Assembly (NCBI GenBank): GCA_018136815.1
Contig: CM030939.1
Span: forward strand, 3,403,419-3,467,418
Source: Isochrysis galbana
Taxonomy: Eukaryota; Haptophyta; Isochrysidales; Isochrysidaceae
DNA: 64,000 bases
Direction of reading: 5' to 3'
How positions within the stretch are numbered: position 1 is the stretch's first letter; every line of letters begins with the position of its first letter. The notes beneath the pieces are model-generated. The model worked only from the letters and a program-made list of their open reading frames with translations, made no database searches and was not told the origin of the DNA. This document shows, piece after piece, positions 21,777 through 31,689 of this stretch. Made by a program: the position numbers and the translations under genes.

Positions 21777-22350
21777 AACTAACTTTATAGTTGGTCGCGA
21801 TGGAGCGCGCCGGCGAGCCCCCCCTCTCCTTCGGGTACCCCGCCGAGGGCGGCCCCCCTGCCCCCACGGACCAGTCGCTGGCAAAGCGGTCGCGTCCACC
21901 CTCAGAGGCCGACAAGGTGCGTGCGACCCAGGTACGGCCGATAGGACGCGACATACGAATAAGAAAGACCAAAAGGCCTGCCCGGACCCCACACTCTAAA
22001 CCAGACCTCAGGTAGCGCACCGAGGTCGGGGGGCATGGCCCTGGCCCTTCCTGCCTCTCCCTCGCTGGCTCTCGCGCCCCCTGGAGGTCGACTGGCGCTG
22101 GCTGGGGGCTCCTGATCAAGGGGGCCCAAGGGGAGGAGGGGGTGGTCAGAGCGAGAAGCAGGCCAACGCGGGCCAGGGCGTGCGTTCTGTGCCTGACTCT
22201 CAGGGAGAGTCTGGGCAGTCTAGGTGGGTCCCCCCTGCATGCCAAGAGGCAGCGCAGGGGGGTGGATGGTTCTCGCCCCCCATGAGGGGAGTCGAGAGAG
22301 TGGGGGGGGGCGCGAGGCACCCCTCCATGGCGACCAATCATAAGATTAGT
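21777..22350. mobile_element. Small non-autonomous TIR element (copy A)
   Basis: The left end ACTAACTTTATAGTTGG...GCGATGG and the right end, reversed, ACTAATCTTATGATTGG...GCCATGG form imperfect ~26-bp inverted repeats. The interior shares blocks with 26210-26582 and 56861-57289 (GGCATGGCCCTGGCC; CCTCGCTGGCTCTCG). It has no coding capacity. I could not fix a target-site duplication. Confidence 0.6.
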
Positions 22351-22374
22351 CCAATTGGACGCCATAGAAACGTC

Positions 22375-22495
22375 TGCATCTAGGGACACATCTTTGGGGG
22401 TGGTGATACGGTTGAGGGGTGCAATTTTATAAGTTGTAAAAAAATGGTGATGGGGGGGTAAAAAAAAGGGGAACCTCAAGTTGCACCCTCTCGGG
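22375..22495 (+). repeat. ~110-bp direct repeat, copy 2
   Basis: This is the second copy of the block at 21534-21634, about 840 bp downstream, with scattered substitutions and small length differences. Confidence 0.8.
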
Positions 22496-23292
22496 GAGTC
22501 ACATTGTGGGCACCCACGGCCACGGCCTCGCCTTAGGGTCGGAAACCCTTGGGAATTTGGGTTGGGTGGCTCGCGGGCCACCGAGGACACCACAAACATG
22601 TAATAGCTGACGAATACCGTCACCGGCAGAGGACACCACCAAGATGGTAAAAATCACCCAACAAGCACTGTTCTCGGCGAAAATTGAAGCCCACGACCAC
22701 GACGACACACGAGCAAGTCCATCACAACGACACGCGAGCTGAGCCTTTGAGAGCTGCGAGGCACGCACTCTTATCACTGAACATTTCAGACAGGACACTA
22801 ACAACCTCCCTCCCTTCCTCCCCTCGCCGTGCGCCCATGGGACATAATGGCCCGCAGCCTCAAAGTGCTAAGGAAAGGTGATGAACGGCCATCAACCACG
22901 GACCAATGTTCGCTCAAAACACTTCATTTGGCAAGTATGCGGCGGCCTCGAGGGGGGCTGTGCTGGAACAAGTGCATCAACATCGTAGAAGGATGGCCCG
23001 TTCAACCAAGGGGTACCCGCAGACCGTCGCCAAATCAACGGTGGGAAACCGCGCTGCGAGGCCATTCGTTGCGGTGGGGCCAAGGCTCCGAGGGAGTTAG
23101 CTCCGCGGTAGGCGAACGCTAGACCACCTCAGTCCGCGCGTCGCATCGCAATCGCGCGGTGAGGTGGGAGAAGGCGAGTCGTGTGCCAAAGCGCGCAGCA
23201 AACGGGGTCGAGCGGGACGGGGCAACCCCGCGAGGCCCGCCACCGCCCATCCCGCGACCCCCTGGCCAGGTGAAGGCCAAGGGCACGCTAGC
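22496..23292. other. Intergenic, no gene seen
   Basis: Only short overlapping frames without conserved features occur. The right end would hold the 3' UTR of the minus-strand WD40 gene. Confidence 0.5.
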
Positions 23293-24993
23293 TCATCGGC
23301 CGTGGCCGCGGCGCCCAAACTTGCGATCTCCCAAGGCGTGTAGCATATCGAGCTCCGAAGGCGGCGGCGCGTCGGCGCGGCCAAATTTGTGGTCGCCCAG
23401 CGCGTTCAGCGTGTCGAGCTCAGAGTGCGGCCCACAGGCTGTCCCGCCACCGCCCGCTGCGGCGAGCTGCCGATCCGCACGAAGCTGCGCTGCGCGCTCC
23501 ATTGCGAGGCGCTTCTTCTCGGCAAACTTTTGCGCTTCACTCATCGGGGTCGCGGGCGCGCCGTTTGGCTCGGGTGGGCGTAGGGCCGCCGCGCGCCGGC
23601 CGTGGCTCGGAGGGCGCGCCGGCAGTGCCGCACGTGTGGCTGTGCTGCCCGGCTCGGCCGCCGCAGCACCCGCGTCGAAGGTGTAGACGGCGACATCGCC
23701 GTCATCGCCGGCGCAAACGAGCCGGTGCGGCGTTGCGTGCATCGCACGCACTGCAGCGCGGCCGGCACTCAGCCCGTAGAGCAGCTCGCCCGAGGATACC
23801 TCGTGGACAAGCACCATTCCGTCGCCACCACCGGTGAGCGCGAGCCCGCCCACGGCGGCGAGCGAGTAGACGAAGTCACGGTGGTGTGTGGAACGGTGCA
23901 ACACAGCGAGCGACCGTCTGGGCTCGAGCACCAGCAAAGAGCGGTCTGCACCCGTGGACAGGAGCATCTCGGGGCCGCCCCCGGGCGGCGTGTGCGCGAG
24001 CAGATCATCCACAGCGCCTGTGTGCACTGCCGCCGAAGCGACCGCTGCCGCGCAGCCCGCCAGCCGGCAGTCATATATGCAGACGCGCCCATCCTGCCCG
24101 CCGCTTGCGAGGCACGCTGCTCCGCCAAGTGGCGCGAGCGCCGTCGCATGCCCGCCGTGCCGGCCCAGCGAGGTGGCCACACCTGCCTCGACATCCCACG
24201 ATAGCACGGCCCCCTCGCGGTCGGCTGAGGCCACGAGCTGGCCGGCCCACACCAGGTGCAGCACGGGGGCACGGTGCGCTCGCAGGCTCCCCACCTCTCC
24301 GACGCGGCCCCCAAGGGCCCACGCGCGTACCGTCTTATCATACGAGGCGGAGAGCGCGTGCCGCCCGTCAGCCGAGACTAGCACGCGTGAGATGGAGCCC
24401 GTATGTCCGCGCAATTCGGTGCAGCGCGGCGCTCCTGCCGCGTTCCACAAGCAGAGCTTGCTGTCCATCCCTGCCGAGAGCACGCGTCCGTCGGCGCAAT
24501 GTGCCACATCTGTCACCCACTCAGTGTGCCCATGCGCGGCAGTGTACAGCGTGCGCCGGCGTGCAGGCGGCTCGCCGCGCCAGCACGGTCGCAGGTTCAG
24601 CTCGACCAGCCCGTGGTCCGTCGAGCCGACCACCGCGCTATCGCCGTGCACGGACATGCATAGGAGTGGCCGATCGGACGCGTCGTACGCGAGGCCAGCC
24701 GCGTCGTCGGGCCCGTGCCACCAGCTGGGCGCAGGTGCGGAGCCCACGGAGGGCGCGGGCGGGCCCACCGAGAGGCCGCGCACACCGATGGAGAGCGTGC
24801 TGCCCACTGAAAGCGCGCCACTCGGTGCCGCTGTCGAGTAGGCCGGCTCAAATGCACCGCGGTACGGATCATCGGAGGTGTCGACACCCATCCCCTCGAG
24901 GCCGCGATACATGGCCGCCATGTATTCGTCAGTGACGCGGTGCGAGGCCGCCATCCCGCCGGCGGCCCGCCGGCTGCCCCGGCTTGGAACCAT
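23293..24993 (-). CDS. WD40 beta-propeller protein with duplicated C-terminal LALGDxKFGR motif, 566 residues
   Basis: A single exon runs from ATG at 24993 to the stop at 23293; a second in-frame ATG 39 nt downstream is an alternative start. After an N-terminal region (~130 residues) come seven WD-like blades, including GHTEWVTDVAHCADGRVLSA, GHTGSISRVLVSADG with SYDKTVRAW, SADREGAVLSWD, GGQDGRVCIYD, TGADRSLLVLE, GGGDGMVLVHE and AGDDGDVAVYTF. Next is a charged helix (EAQKFAEKKRLAMERAAQ), then two near-identical 16-residue motifs at 524-539 and 546-561 (SELDTLNALGDHKFGR; SELDMLHALGDRKFGR). WD40 propellers are scaffolds for protein complexes. I do not recognise the orthologue, so no function is assigned. 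The duplicated motif may be a docking peptide. Confidence 0.85.
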   Translation of the reverse strand: MVPSRGSRRAAGGMAASHRVTDEYMAAMYRGLEGMGVDTSDDPYRGAFEPAYSTAAPSGALSVGSTLSIGVRGLSVGPPAPSVGSAPAPSWWHGPDDAAGLAYDASDRPLLCMSVHGDSAVVGSTDHGLVELNLRPCWRGEPPARRRTLYTAAHGHTEWVTDVAHCADGRVLSAGMDSKLCLWNAAGAPRCTELRGHTGSISRVLVSADGRHALSASYDKTVRAWALGGRVGEVGSLRAHRAPVLHLVWAGQLVASADREGAVLSWDVEAGVATSLGRHGGHATALAPLGGAACLASGGQDGRVCIYDCRLAGCAAAVASAAVHTGAVDDLLAHTPPGGGPEMLLSTGADRSLLVLEPRRSLAVLHRSTHHRDFVYSLAAVGGLALTGGGDGMVLVHEVSSGELLYGLSAGRAAVRAMHATPHRLVCAGDDGDVAVYTFDAGAAAAEPGSTATRAALPARPPSHGRRAAALRPPEPNGAPATPMSEAQKFAEKKRLAMERAAQLRADRQLAAAGGGGTACGPHSELDTLNALGDHKFGRADAPPPSELDMLHALGDRKFGRRGHGR

Positions 24994-25071
24994 GGGGTGA
25001 GACCGAAGGGGGCGGGCGACAGCTTAGTGGGCGGGGAGGGGGGGCGGCGGCGGCGGCGGCTCCCGTGTAAC

Positions 25072-25140
25072 CCCCTCTACAAGACTGCTAGAACAGAGAA
25101 AAATCTCAGAATCTCCAGCCCTTGTACTTTAGTTGCGGTC
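25072..25140 (+). repeat. 69-bp direct repeat, copy 1
   Basis: CCCCTCTACAAGACTGCTAG through TTGTACTTTAGTTGCGGTC is repeated at 25303-25371 with one visible mismatch. The intervening ~160 bp shows no coding. The pair could be the ends of a short element or a local duplication. Confidence 0.85.
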
Positions 25141-25302
25141 GTCGTGCCGTGAGTATCAAATGATATCACAGATGTATGACATCATACTCAGTTCCATGGC
25201 AGGTGTCATATGACGGTATGACGGAACAACCTGGATGAGCGATGCGATCCGCCGCCGTGGGGCGTCGAGGTTGGTCAAGAGGTGGTAGAGGGGGGTCTAG
25301 AT

Positions 25303-25371
25303 CCCCTCTACAAGACTGCTAGAACAGAGAAAAATGTCAGAATCTCCAGCCCTTGTACTTTAGTTGCGGTC
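25303..25371 (+). repeat. 69-bp direct repeat, copy 2
   Basis: This is the second copy of 25072-25140. It abuts the inverted-repeat block that starts at 25371. Confidence 0.85.
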
Positions 25372-25543
25372 TAAATAAGCTCCGTATAGGTTCTGGTTTG
25401 AGAGATCAGCAAAAATATCCGGAGTCCTCCGGCAAAATTTTCGAAAAATACTCAATTTTAGGCCTCTGACGGCCGCGCGGAAATATATTTCGGGCCCCCT
25501 CCGGTATAATTTTATCGATTGCCTTCAAGCGCGCCTCTCGCAG
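25371..25543 (+). repeat. ~180-bp dispersed repeat (forward copy)
   Basis: The block starts CTAAATAAGCT and contains CCGGCAAAATTTTCGAAAAA and CGGAAATATAT, ending CGCCTCTCGCAGC. Its reverse complement lies at 31690-31891. Identity is moderate, with small indels. Confidence 0.75.
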
Positions 25544-25888
25544 CGCATTACGAAGCCATGGTCATCGCCGTCAAACACGGTCGAGATAGCTTGATTCTGT
25601 ACGCACCGCGCACCGCAATATACAATACTTCTATGATTTCATGGACTTTTGAACGTGTACGCAATTATCACAAAAAACTATAAAGACGCTCAACGCTACA
25701 ATCGCCAAGGGCCAAGGGAGAGAGAGCCCAACTTCGACCCGCGACCGGCGGCGCCACGAGGCCGTTCTTGTGCCCGCTCACCAAGTGGTCACAGCCAGGA
25801 GGAAACGCGGCGGGGTTATGGAAAGAGCGGGGTCGGTCTGTCAGTCCTTATAATCGTAGAGGGTCGATCGCGGATGCGACAGTCGACC
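25544..25888. other. Intergenic, nothing recognised
   Basis: No coding, RNA or repeat signal that I can support. Confidence 0.5.
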
Positions 25889-26086
25889 CCAGCACGTCCT
25901 CTCCTCGAGTCCACGCTGGGGGAAAACCCCTTTCGGGTAAAAGCAACGCAGGGGGGGGGGGGTACTCGTGAATAGGGGCCCACGAGCGCTAATCTCTCCT
26001 CGCCGAAGCGAGTGGCCGCGGCGAGCCGCGGCCCTTCCCTCCTGGCTCTGGCGCCCCCGTCTTCTCTTACCCAAACGGGGCGAGAA
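25889..26086 (+). repeat. ~200-bp dispersed repeat, copy 1 of a highly similar pair
   Basis: CCAGCACGTCCTCTCCTCGA through ACCCAAACGGGGCGAGAA recurs at 44685-44888 almost base for base. The main difference is the length of an internal G run (12 against 19). The pair is separated by 18.8 kb in direct orientation, so it is a recently mobile or duplicated sequence. Confidence 0.85.
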
Positions 26087-26209
26087 GACACGTTTCTGCC
26101 GGAGGGGAGAGCTGCCGCTCCCCCCTCCCCTCCCTCTTCCCTTTTCCTCCTCTCTTCCCTGCGGCGGGGGCCCATGGCGCGCGCCTGCGGCCCCTCTTCA
26201 GGTCCCCAG

Positions 26210-26582
26210 GAGGCCGGCAGGGGCCTGGGAGCGCAGCTCAGGGGGCAGGTGAGGCCGCTGGGGCATGGCCCTGGCCCCTCCTGCCTCTCCCTCGCTGGCT
26301 CTCGAGCCCCTGCCAGTCGATTGGAGCTGGCTGGGGGGTCCTGATCAGGGGGGCCCAGGGGGAGGAGGGGCTGGTCAGAGAGATGGGCAGGCCACGACGG
26401 GCCAGGGCGGGCGAGTCAGGCGGGCCTGTGGGGAGAGGAATGGGTCAGCAGGACTGTGTGCTCCTGGCAAGCCATCAGGCGTGCCAGGAGAGTGGGTGGT
26501 TCCTCCCCCATGGCAGGGGAGGAGTGGAGAGAGAGGGGGGCTCGTGCCCCCCCATGGGCGAACTAAGTATAAACTTAGTTGC
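26210..26582. mobile_element. Small non-autonomous TIR-like element (copy C)
   Basis: It shares GGCATGGCCCTGGCC, CCTGCCTCTCCCTCGCTGG and a ggagctggctgggg block with copies A and B. The right end is the palindromic AACTAAGTATAAACTTAGTT after CCATGGGCG, as in copy D. The left end is unclear and the element has no ORF. Confidence 0.5.
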
Positions 26583-26829
26583 GTATGGAATACGACAACC
26601 GTCTGTCGTCTGTCATGTCTTGGCCGCCCGCCGCGCCAGGGTGGGCGGGGAGAGAGGAGGGGAGCGACGCGCGCTCCATGACCCTTTCTTTTTAAGTTAG
26701 TTGTAGTCGCAGCAGGTAGAAGGGGTGGACGTCGTCCGTTGCAGGTGGCGGGGCAATTGTTTTTACTATGTGAACTTTAGTTTTTACTGTATATGAATCT
26801 TTGTTGTCAGCCTTTGTCATCCGCTGGCA

Positions 26830-26902
26830 GGGGCTGTAGCTCAGATGGCAGAGCGCTCGCTTAGCATGCGAGAGGTACTGGGATCGATGCCCAGCTGCTC
26901 CA
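26830..26902 (+). tRNA. tRNA-Ala (anticodon AGC)
   Basis: This 73-nt gene is colinear with a cloverleaf. It has a GGGGCTG acceptor 5' strand, D arm TAGCTCAGATGGCAGAGC, anticodon stem-loop CTCGCTTAGCATGCGAG with AGC at the anticodon, and T arm CTGGG-ATCGATG-CCCAG. The 3' acceptor strand CTGCTCC and discriminator A follow, with no encoded CCA and no intron. One U-U mismatch lies in the acceptor stem. A T run 3' (26926-26934) suits Pol III termination. An identical copy lies at 29580-29652 on the other strand. Confidence 0.95.
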
Positions 26903-26929
26903 TCCTCACATTTTGCTACTCTTTGTTTT

Positions 26930-27075
26930 TTTTCCCCTCCGATTTGCTTTCCTTCTCACTGACTTTTGCCTCGGTAGCGCAGGAGAAGGGAGAGTACTAG
27001 AGACCGCTTTGGCTTTTTTCCCGCCGACTTGCTTTCCTTCTCGCTGACTTCTGCCTCGGTGGCGCAGGAGGGAGA
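26930..27075 (+). repeat. Tandem duplication (~70-bp unit) after tRNA-Ala
   Basis: TTGCTTTCCTTCTC(A/G)CTGACTT, TGCCTCGGT and GGCGCAGGAG occur twice in order, starting near 26942 and 27028, separated by a short spacer. This is a local duplication with no coding. Confidence 0.7.
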
Positions 27076-28099
27076 GAACTAACCATTTTCAGAAGCTAGA
27101 CAAAATGAGAGAACTGAACAAGGAGCAAAGAGATGGAGATAAAGGACAAGGAGAAAGTTCAAGCCGTCCAACAAAGAGCAAAGAGAGCTTCGACGGCCTC
27201 AAACACGTATTCATCACTCATCACGAGTGACTGGTAGTCATGACTGGGACGTCCCAGGTCCCAGGCGACAACACAAGACCGACAGCCACGGAAGGCAAAG
27301 AGATACGCAAAGACTGCGAAATTACTATGTGTGGCTCTATCATAGGGCGGTCAAACACGCTTTTTAACTTCTAAGGGTGAAAATTCACTAAGTCAAAAGA
27401 TTGCTGAGGTTTTATCACGCGATCTTTAGGGTATTCAATAGGTATTCTACTGCTGGAATCTTATGCACATTTTCGACGCCATTCAACACACAGACCCAAA
27501 AACGTTTTCGCTCTCGTGCGAAATTGTCGCATCCAGAGTAATTGAGTAATTTAAAATTATAATTTATATACTCTAAGCGGATGCGGTGTCTCCACCATGC
27601 GTTGTGTGAGAAAAATTGAGTGAGTTTTGTTTTTGCCAATGACCAATGAGAATGAGTTGTCTCGAAGCCTCGCCGCATTGCACGCCGAATTTGTTTAGTT
27701 GTCCTTACTTGTTTCATTGGTCATTGGTTTGTTTGTGCGATGTTGCGTTAGTTTTCGGAGTTTTCTTGTTGGTGAGTGAGTGATGGGGTGGTGTCTCGTG
27801 GTCCCTCGTCGCGATGTAGCGCGCTCCCTCCCCCTCTCTCAAGACTTCTCTTCACTCCATGCCCTAACCCTGATTGAGACTTGCCCCACAATCAAGCGCG
27901 AGCTTGATTCGATAGTTTGAAGACATCCCTCACTCACTCGTCACTCGCACGGCCTCGCTTGCACTCCGCGCGCGCGCAGGTCTGGCGACTCGTCGGGAGC
28001 GCGCTGCGGATCCATGGCTGCCGAAGGTCGTTTGCCTTCATTTGGTACCCCTCGTTTCCAAATACGCGATGCGTCGGTATAAAAGAAATCCCCTCCCGT
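27076..28099. other. Intergenic, no gene seen
   Basis: The stretch includes an AT-richer part at 27360-27720. A minus-strand frame of 100 codons at 27415-27717 has no recognisable feature and is AT-rich, so I do not call it. Confidence 0.5.
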
Positions 28100-28391
28100 G
28101 GGGACTCTCACCCTACCATGAGCCCCCCCGCGAGCACCCCCAAGGAGAGGCCCAGGAGCACCCCGTACGCGACAGAACGGCGTCGCCTTGGCTCGGCATG
28201 AGGGCGCGCCCCGAGAGGGCCTGGTAGACGCCCACGCCGAGCACGGCGTAGCCCATCCCCTTGTGCGCGACCCGCCACACGGCGCGGCGTGCGGTGCGGG
28301 CGCCGGGCGTGCCGCGCACGAGCGCGTTGAGCGGCTGCAGCAGGGCGAGGGCGAAGGCGACGATCCCGAGCGTGTGATGGGGGTGAACCAG
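28100..28391 (-). pseudogene. Truncated cytochrome b561-like transmembrane fragment (empty introner site)
   Basis: The minus strand reads HTLGIVAFALALLQPLNALV, then RVAHKGMGYAVLGVGVYQAL and SGRALMPSQGDAVL. This is the heme-His region and later helices of a cytochrome b561/ferric-reductase-type domain. The 5' half of the domain is absent. A single-base deletion near 28173, relative to the copy at 53803-54617, shifts the frame after GDAVL, and the tail becomes nonsense before the stop. The junction YQ|AL is uninterrupted here, whereas the other copy carries a 454-nt insertion at exactly this point. Homology to that copy continues past the stop into 3' flanking sequence. Confidence 0.75.
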
Positions 28392-28412
28392 AACTAGAGC
28401 CCAGGGAGAATT

Positions 28413-28632
28413 TGTCGTATTCCATACGATGACAGACTTTTACTTCTAACCTGCGGGTTATTTTAAGCCTTAAGGTCTCGACGATTGGTGTTCCGCCTCT
28501 TCTCTTACTTTCTCTCGATGTCATCAAATGTTCCATGACCGTCTTTTGTCTCCTCTCCGTCCATCGGTCGTAGCTCCCCAGCGAGGTCTGCCCTCGTTGT
28601 GCCGACCCCTCTGTCGCATGTCTGCGCGTTGC
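28413..28632 (+). mobile_element. Fragment of the LINE RT element, forward orientation
   Basis: TGTCGTATTCCATACGA through the CGAGGTCTGCCCTCG and GTCGCATGTCTGCGCG blocks is the reverse complement of 31068-31286. The peptide SLDVIK is shared with the minus copy. It is a dead fragment. Confidence 0.7.
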
Positions 28633-28916
28633 TAACTAAGTGGCCCTGGTGCCGACGCCTGGCGCCTGGCCGTCCGTCCAGGTGTGGTTAGTTTTCGCCC
28701 CGTTTGCTGGTTTAGTTTGTGTGGTTCTGTGCCCTCAGACTTTTTGAGTCCATTCGTTGTAGTCTCCCGTGTCTACCTCGGACCTAAGAAGCTCTCATTC
28801 TCATTCTCCCTCTCTTCCACTAGCTCGCTAGCTAGTCTCGTCTCTACTCTCTACTCTCCGACGCCACGCGTCACAATCCTCCGACCTTCAGTCTACCTCA
28901 TCGCTCGTAGCGCCCG

Positions 28917-29096
28917 ATGGCAGACACTCTCAGACCCGACTCTTACTATGATCTGTCAGACATCTTCCCGCAAGCAACAATCAACGACCCTTTCACGACC
29001 GCATCAGCTGCCGGCTCGATCGAACGGCCCTCTGCCTATGAGCTTGTAGTCATCGCGTGTTATTCGACAGAATTCGAATCTGCATGCCTTGCGTGA
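28917..29096 (+). CDS. Small ORF, 59 residues, unrecognised
   Basis: The ATG at 28917 opens MADTLRPDSYYDLSDIF and runs to the TGA at 29094-29096. It follows a C/T-rich leader (28790-28910) and has balanced composition, unlike most chance frames here. It could be a small gene or the first codons of a retroelement ORF1. No domain is recognised, and it is supported only by composition and start context. Confidence 0.25.
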   Translation: MADTLRPDSYYDLSDIFPQATINDPFTTASAAGSIERPSAYELVVIACYSTEFESACLA

Positions 29097-29579
29097 CCAC
29101 GACACAGATGGAAGACGGTATATAACGAAGAAGGGCTCGTGCTCATGGCGAAATATTCATCCCAAAAGGCCTGAATACACAACACTCAACAGTCAACAGT
29201 CAATCCAAATCCAATTCGTCAGTTCGTCAGGCCACTAGCCACTGCGATGGTGCCAAGGTGCCAAGCCAATAGGCCCCCCCTTCAAATGGGAAGGGGAAGG
29301 GATTCAAAGAAGTTGTAAACTCAGTTTTTCTCGTTCTTCATCCAATCGGCAATCGGCAATTGGTGGTCGTGGTAATCCTAATCCGAATCTCAGTGTGCCC
29401 AGACCAACTGAGGGCGGTGTGGGTCTGTGGAAAGTTGTTGAGAATGGAGAGGAGCATTCCCAAAGGCAAAAGAGTAAAAGTGAAGTGGCTAAGGAACTGT
29501 GAAACTTAGAAGTATCTCAATAGCCAAGGCAGAATGGAGGGAAGCATCCCCCCCCCCCAAAAGATGAGGTGAGCAAAAC
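29097..29579. other. Intergenic, no gene seen
   Basis: A/G-rich non-coding sequence with short internal duplications (ACAGTCAACAGTCAA near 29190) and a C run at about 29550. Confidence 0.5.
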
Positions 29580-29652
29580 TGGAGCAGCTGGGCATCGATC
29601 CCAGTACCTCTCGCATGCTAAGCGAGCGCTCTGCCATCTGAGCTACAGCCCC
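29580..29652 (-). tRNA. tRNA-Ala (anticodon AGC), second copy
   Basis: The reverse complement of this 73-nt stretch is base-for-base identical to the tRNA-Ala at 26830-26902, including the acceptor-stem mismatch. Flanking sequences are not clearly shared, so this looks like a tRNA gene duplication in opposite orientation rather than a large palindrome. Confidence 0.95.
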
Positions 29653-30749
29653 TTCAGGTGCATATACAAAGCGGAAATGAACGCCTCATGAACCACAGGT
29701 AAATGAAGACAAGCAAGCCACTCCGTCTTGCCACATCCACATCTTACTCGCTCACTGAAAACAAGGATTGGCTCACAGGCAGATCGCGAGAAGGCGGCGA
29801 TATCCCTGGCCAGATGCCGGCGCACTTGCTCAAATTTAAGTTTTTACAGGCGCGGCCCTCAATCCTCAGTAGTCAGTAGGGTCCAGCAAGTCCCAGGTCC
29901 AAGGTCAAGTTCTATCGTCTATCGTCTATCGTGTATCCTGAATCGGGGAAAGAGGACCATACAATTGTATTTTTAGAAATTCCATTAAAATTTTGAGTTA
30001 ATACCAGTTTCGTTGTAATTTTGAGTAAATAATAATAATAAAACAACTGAGCGTTAGTACCACTACTGCCACTAGCACTCTAGTGACGAATTGGGATGGC
30101 CCATAGGGCCTGAGGGCAATGAGGAAGGGGCCGAGCCGGCGGCAGGCGCGGCTGAGGGAACGACTTCGGAGGTGCTGACGGGCTGAAGCCCGTCAGTAGA
30201 GGAAGGCGGGCAGGCGGGCTTGGGCGAGGGCCAGGACGGCGGCGAGAGCGACATCGAGCGAGTGGCGAGAGGCGAGGGTGAGTGAGAGGAGGGCTGTGAT
30301 GGCAGGGGCTGGCGAGGCGAGGCGAGGTTGTAGGGTATGAGTGTCACGAGAGCGAGAGCGACTAGAGCGAGAGCGACGGATGACGACTGACGACAGGACG
30401 TCGGACAAAGACACGCAGGAAAACACTCCGACTCTCGCCCCACGACTTTCTCACGTAACTCGACTGAAATCAAACCCAAACACTCCGGTCAGACGACGAC
30501 GGACGACGATCAAAAGGCGATCTGTCGGCGATCCCGTCTGTCTGGAAGGGGAATCGCACCATAACGGAAACGAGGGGCAATCCTGCCGCACAAGATTCCA
30601 AAAGACTTACCGAATAAGACGAGAAAAATGCGGTGGGCCTAAGTAAGGGGGAGACGATACGAAGAGGTTGCAAATTAAACTTGATTGCAATCACTGAAGT
30701 AGATAGAGAAACGCGGGGAAGATAGCGAATTAAACCTATCTGCGAGGCG
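29653..30749. other. Intergenic, possible eroded retroelement sequence
   Basis: No intact gene. A hairpin GACGGGCTGAAGCCCGTC lies near 30176-30193. A block near 30030-30080 resembles the reverse complement of 54840-54905. Long minus frames here lie downstream of the RT remnant and may be its decayed continuation. Confidence 0.4.
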
Positions 30750-31286
30750 CCTAGGATGAAGAAAGGTGGGGAAACTTCCCTTCTCTTCGAGAGAAAGAGA
30801 GAGGGAGCGCTCCACAACCCAAGATCCTGTGCGTCCACGCGAAGCGTTTGACCGAGAACGAGAGAAAGCAGAGAATTATAACGATAAATGCCGAACATAG
30901 AAGAGAAGAGAGAAGCCTAACGAGTGTCGATTCGCGAATGCGACACCCGAAGTTGAGCAGGCGGAGCGCCAAGTGGTAGAATTCCCAGCTGATTCTGTCG
31001 AAAGCTTTCTCCCAGCTGATTCTGTCGAAAGCTTTCTCCCAATCGAGTGCGAGGAGGAGGCCCGGTTCTAGCGCACAGACATGCGACGGAGGAGTCGGCA
31101 CAACGAGGGCAGACCTCGCTGGGGAGCTGCGACCGAGGTATAACAGAAGACTGACGACAATCATGGAACGTTTGATGACATCAAGAGAAAGTAGGAGAAG
31201 AAGCGATGTACCCATCAACGAGACCCTGAGAGTTAAAATAACTCACAGGGTAGAAGTAAAAGTCTGTCCTCGTATGGAATACGACA
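30750..31286 (-). mobile_element. Non-LTR retrotransposon reverse-transcriptase remnant
   Basis: The minus strand encodes LLLALDWEKAFDRISW, then EFYHLALRLLNFGCR. This is motif A of LINE-type reverse transcriptase, with the catalytic Asp in LALDWEKAFD. A 27-bp tandem duplication repeats EKAFDRISW. Motif B and the YADD box are not identifiable, so the copy is dead. The upstream part is shared, inverted, with 28413-28632. Confidence 0.7.
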
Positions 31287-31689
31287 GTCCCAAGAGAGAA
31301 CCGGAACCCAACGAGAAACGACAAGCCTTGCAAGAAGCTAAATAAGCCTTCTCAAGGCACCCCGAGAGCCTGAGACAAGCGCACAGCGAGTGACGGGCGA
31401 CCTGGCTCCTTTGGGTCAAGATTACCCGAAAGGAGGAAACCTGGAATCTAGTCCTGACAAACAGGCTAGAAGGAACGAAACGAGAACCCGAATTCTAGGC
31501 CGCTAGGGACGAACCCTACCAACCTAGATGTACCTGAGCTTCACCGTGTGGCCGCACGGCGAAGGACTTGGAAATAAGAGCCTGGGAATCGCATCATCTA
31601 TGATCTATGATATGAATGCGACATGCTATGCATATTGAACTAGGATCTTAGGTCCGGGTCAGCTGGCCTTGCCCATGGTTTCGTGTTTC
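31287..31689. other. Intergenic, nothing recognised
   Basis: No convincing coding or RNA signal, apart from adjacency to the RT remnant on the left and the inverted repeat on the right. Confidence 0.4.

Noticed and set aside
23888..24935. Two long plus-strand frames opposite the WD40 gene
   Set aside because: High GC3 keeps antisense frames open. The WD blades are unambiguous on the minus strand.
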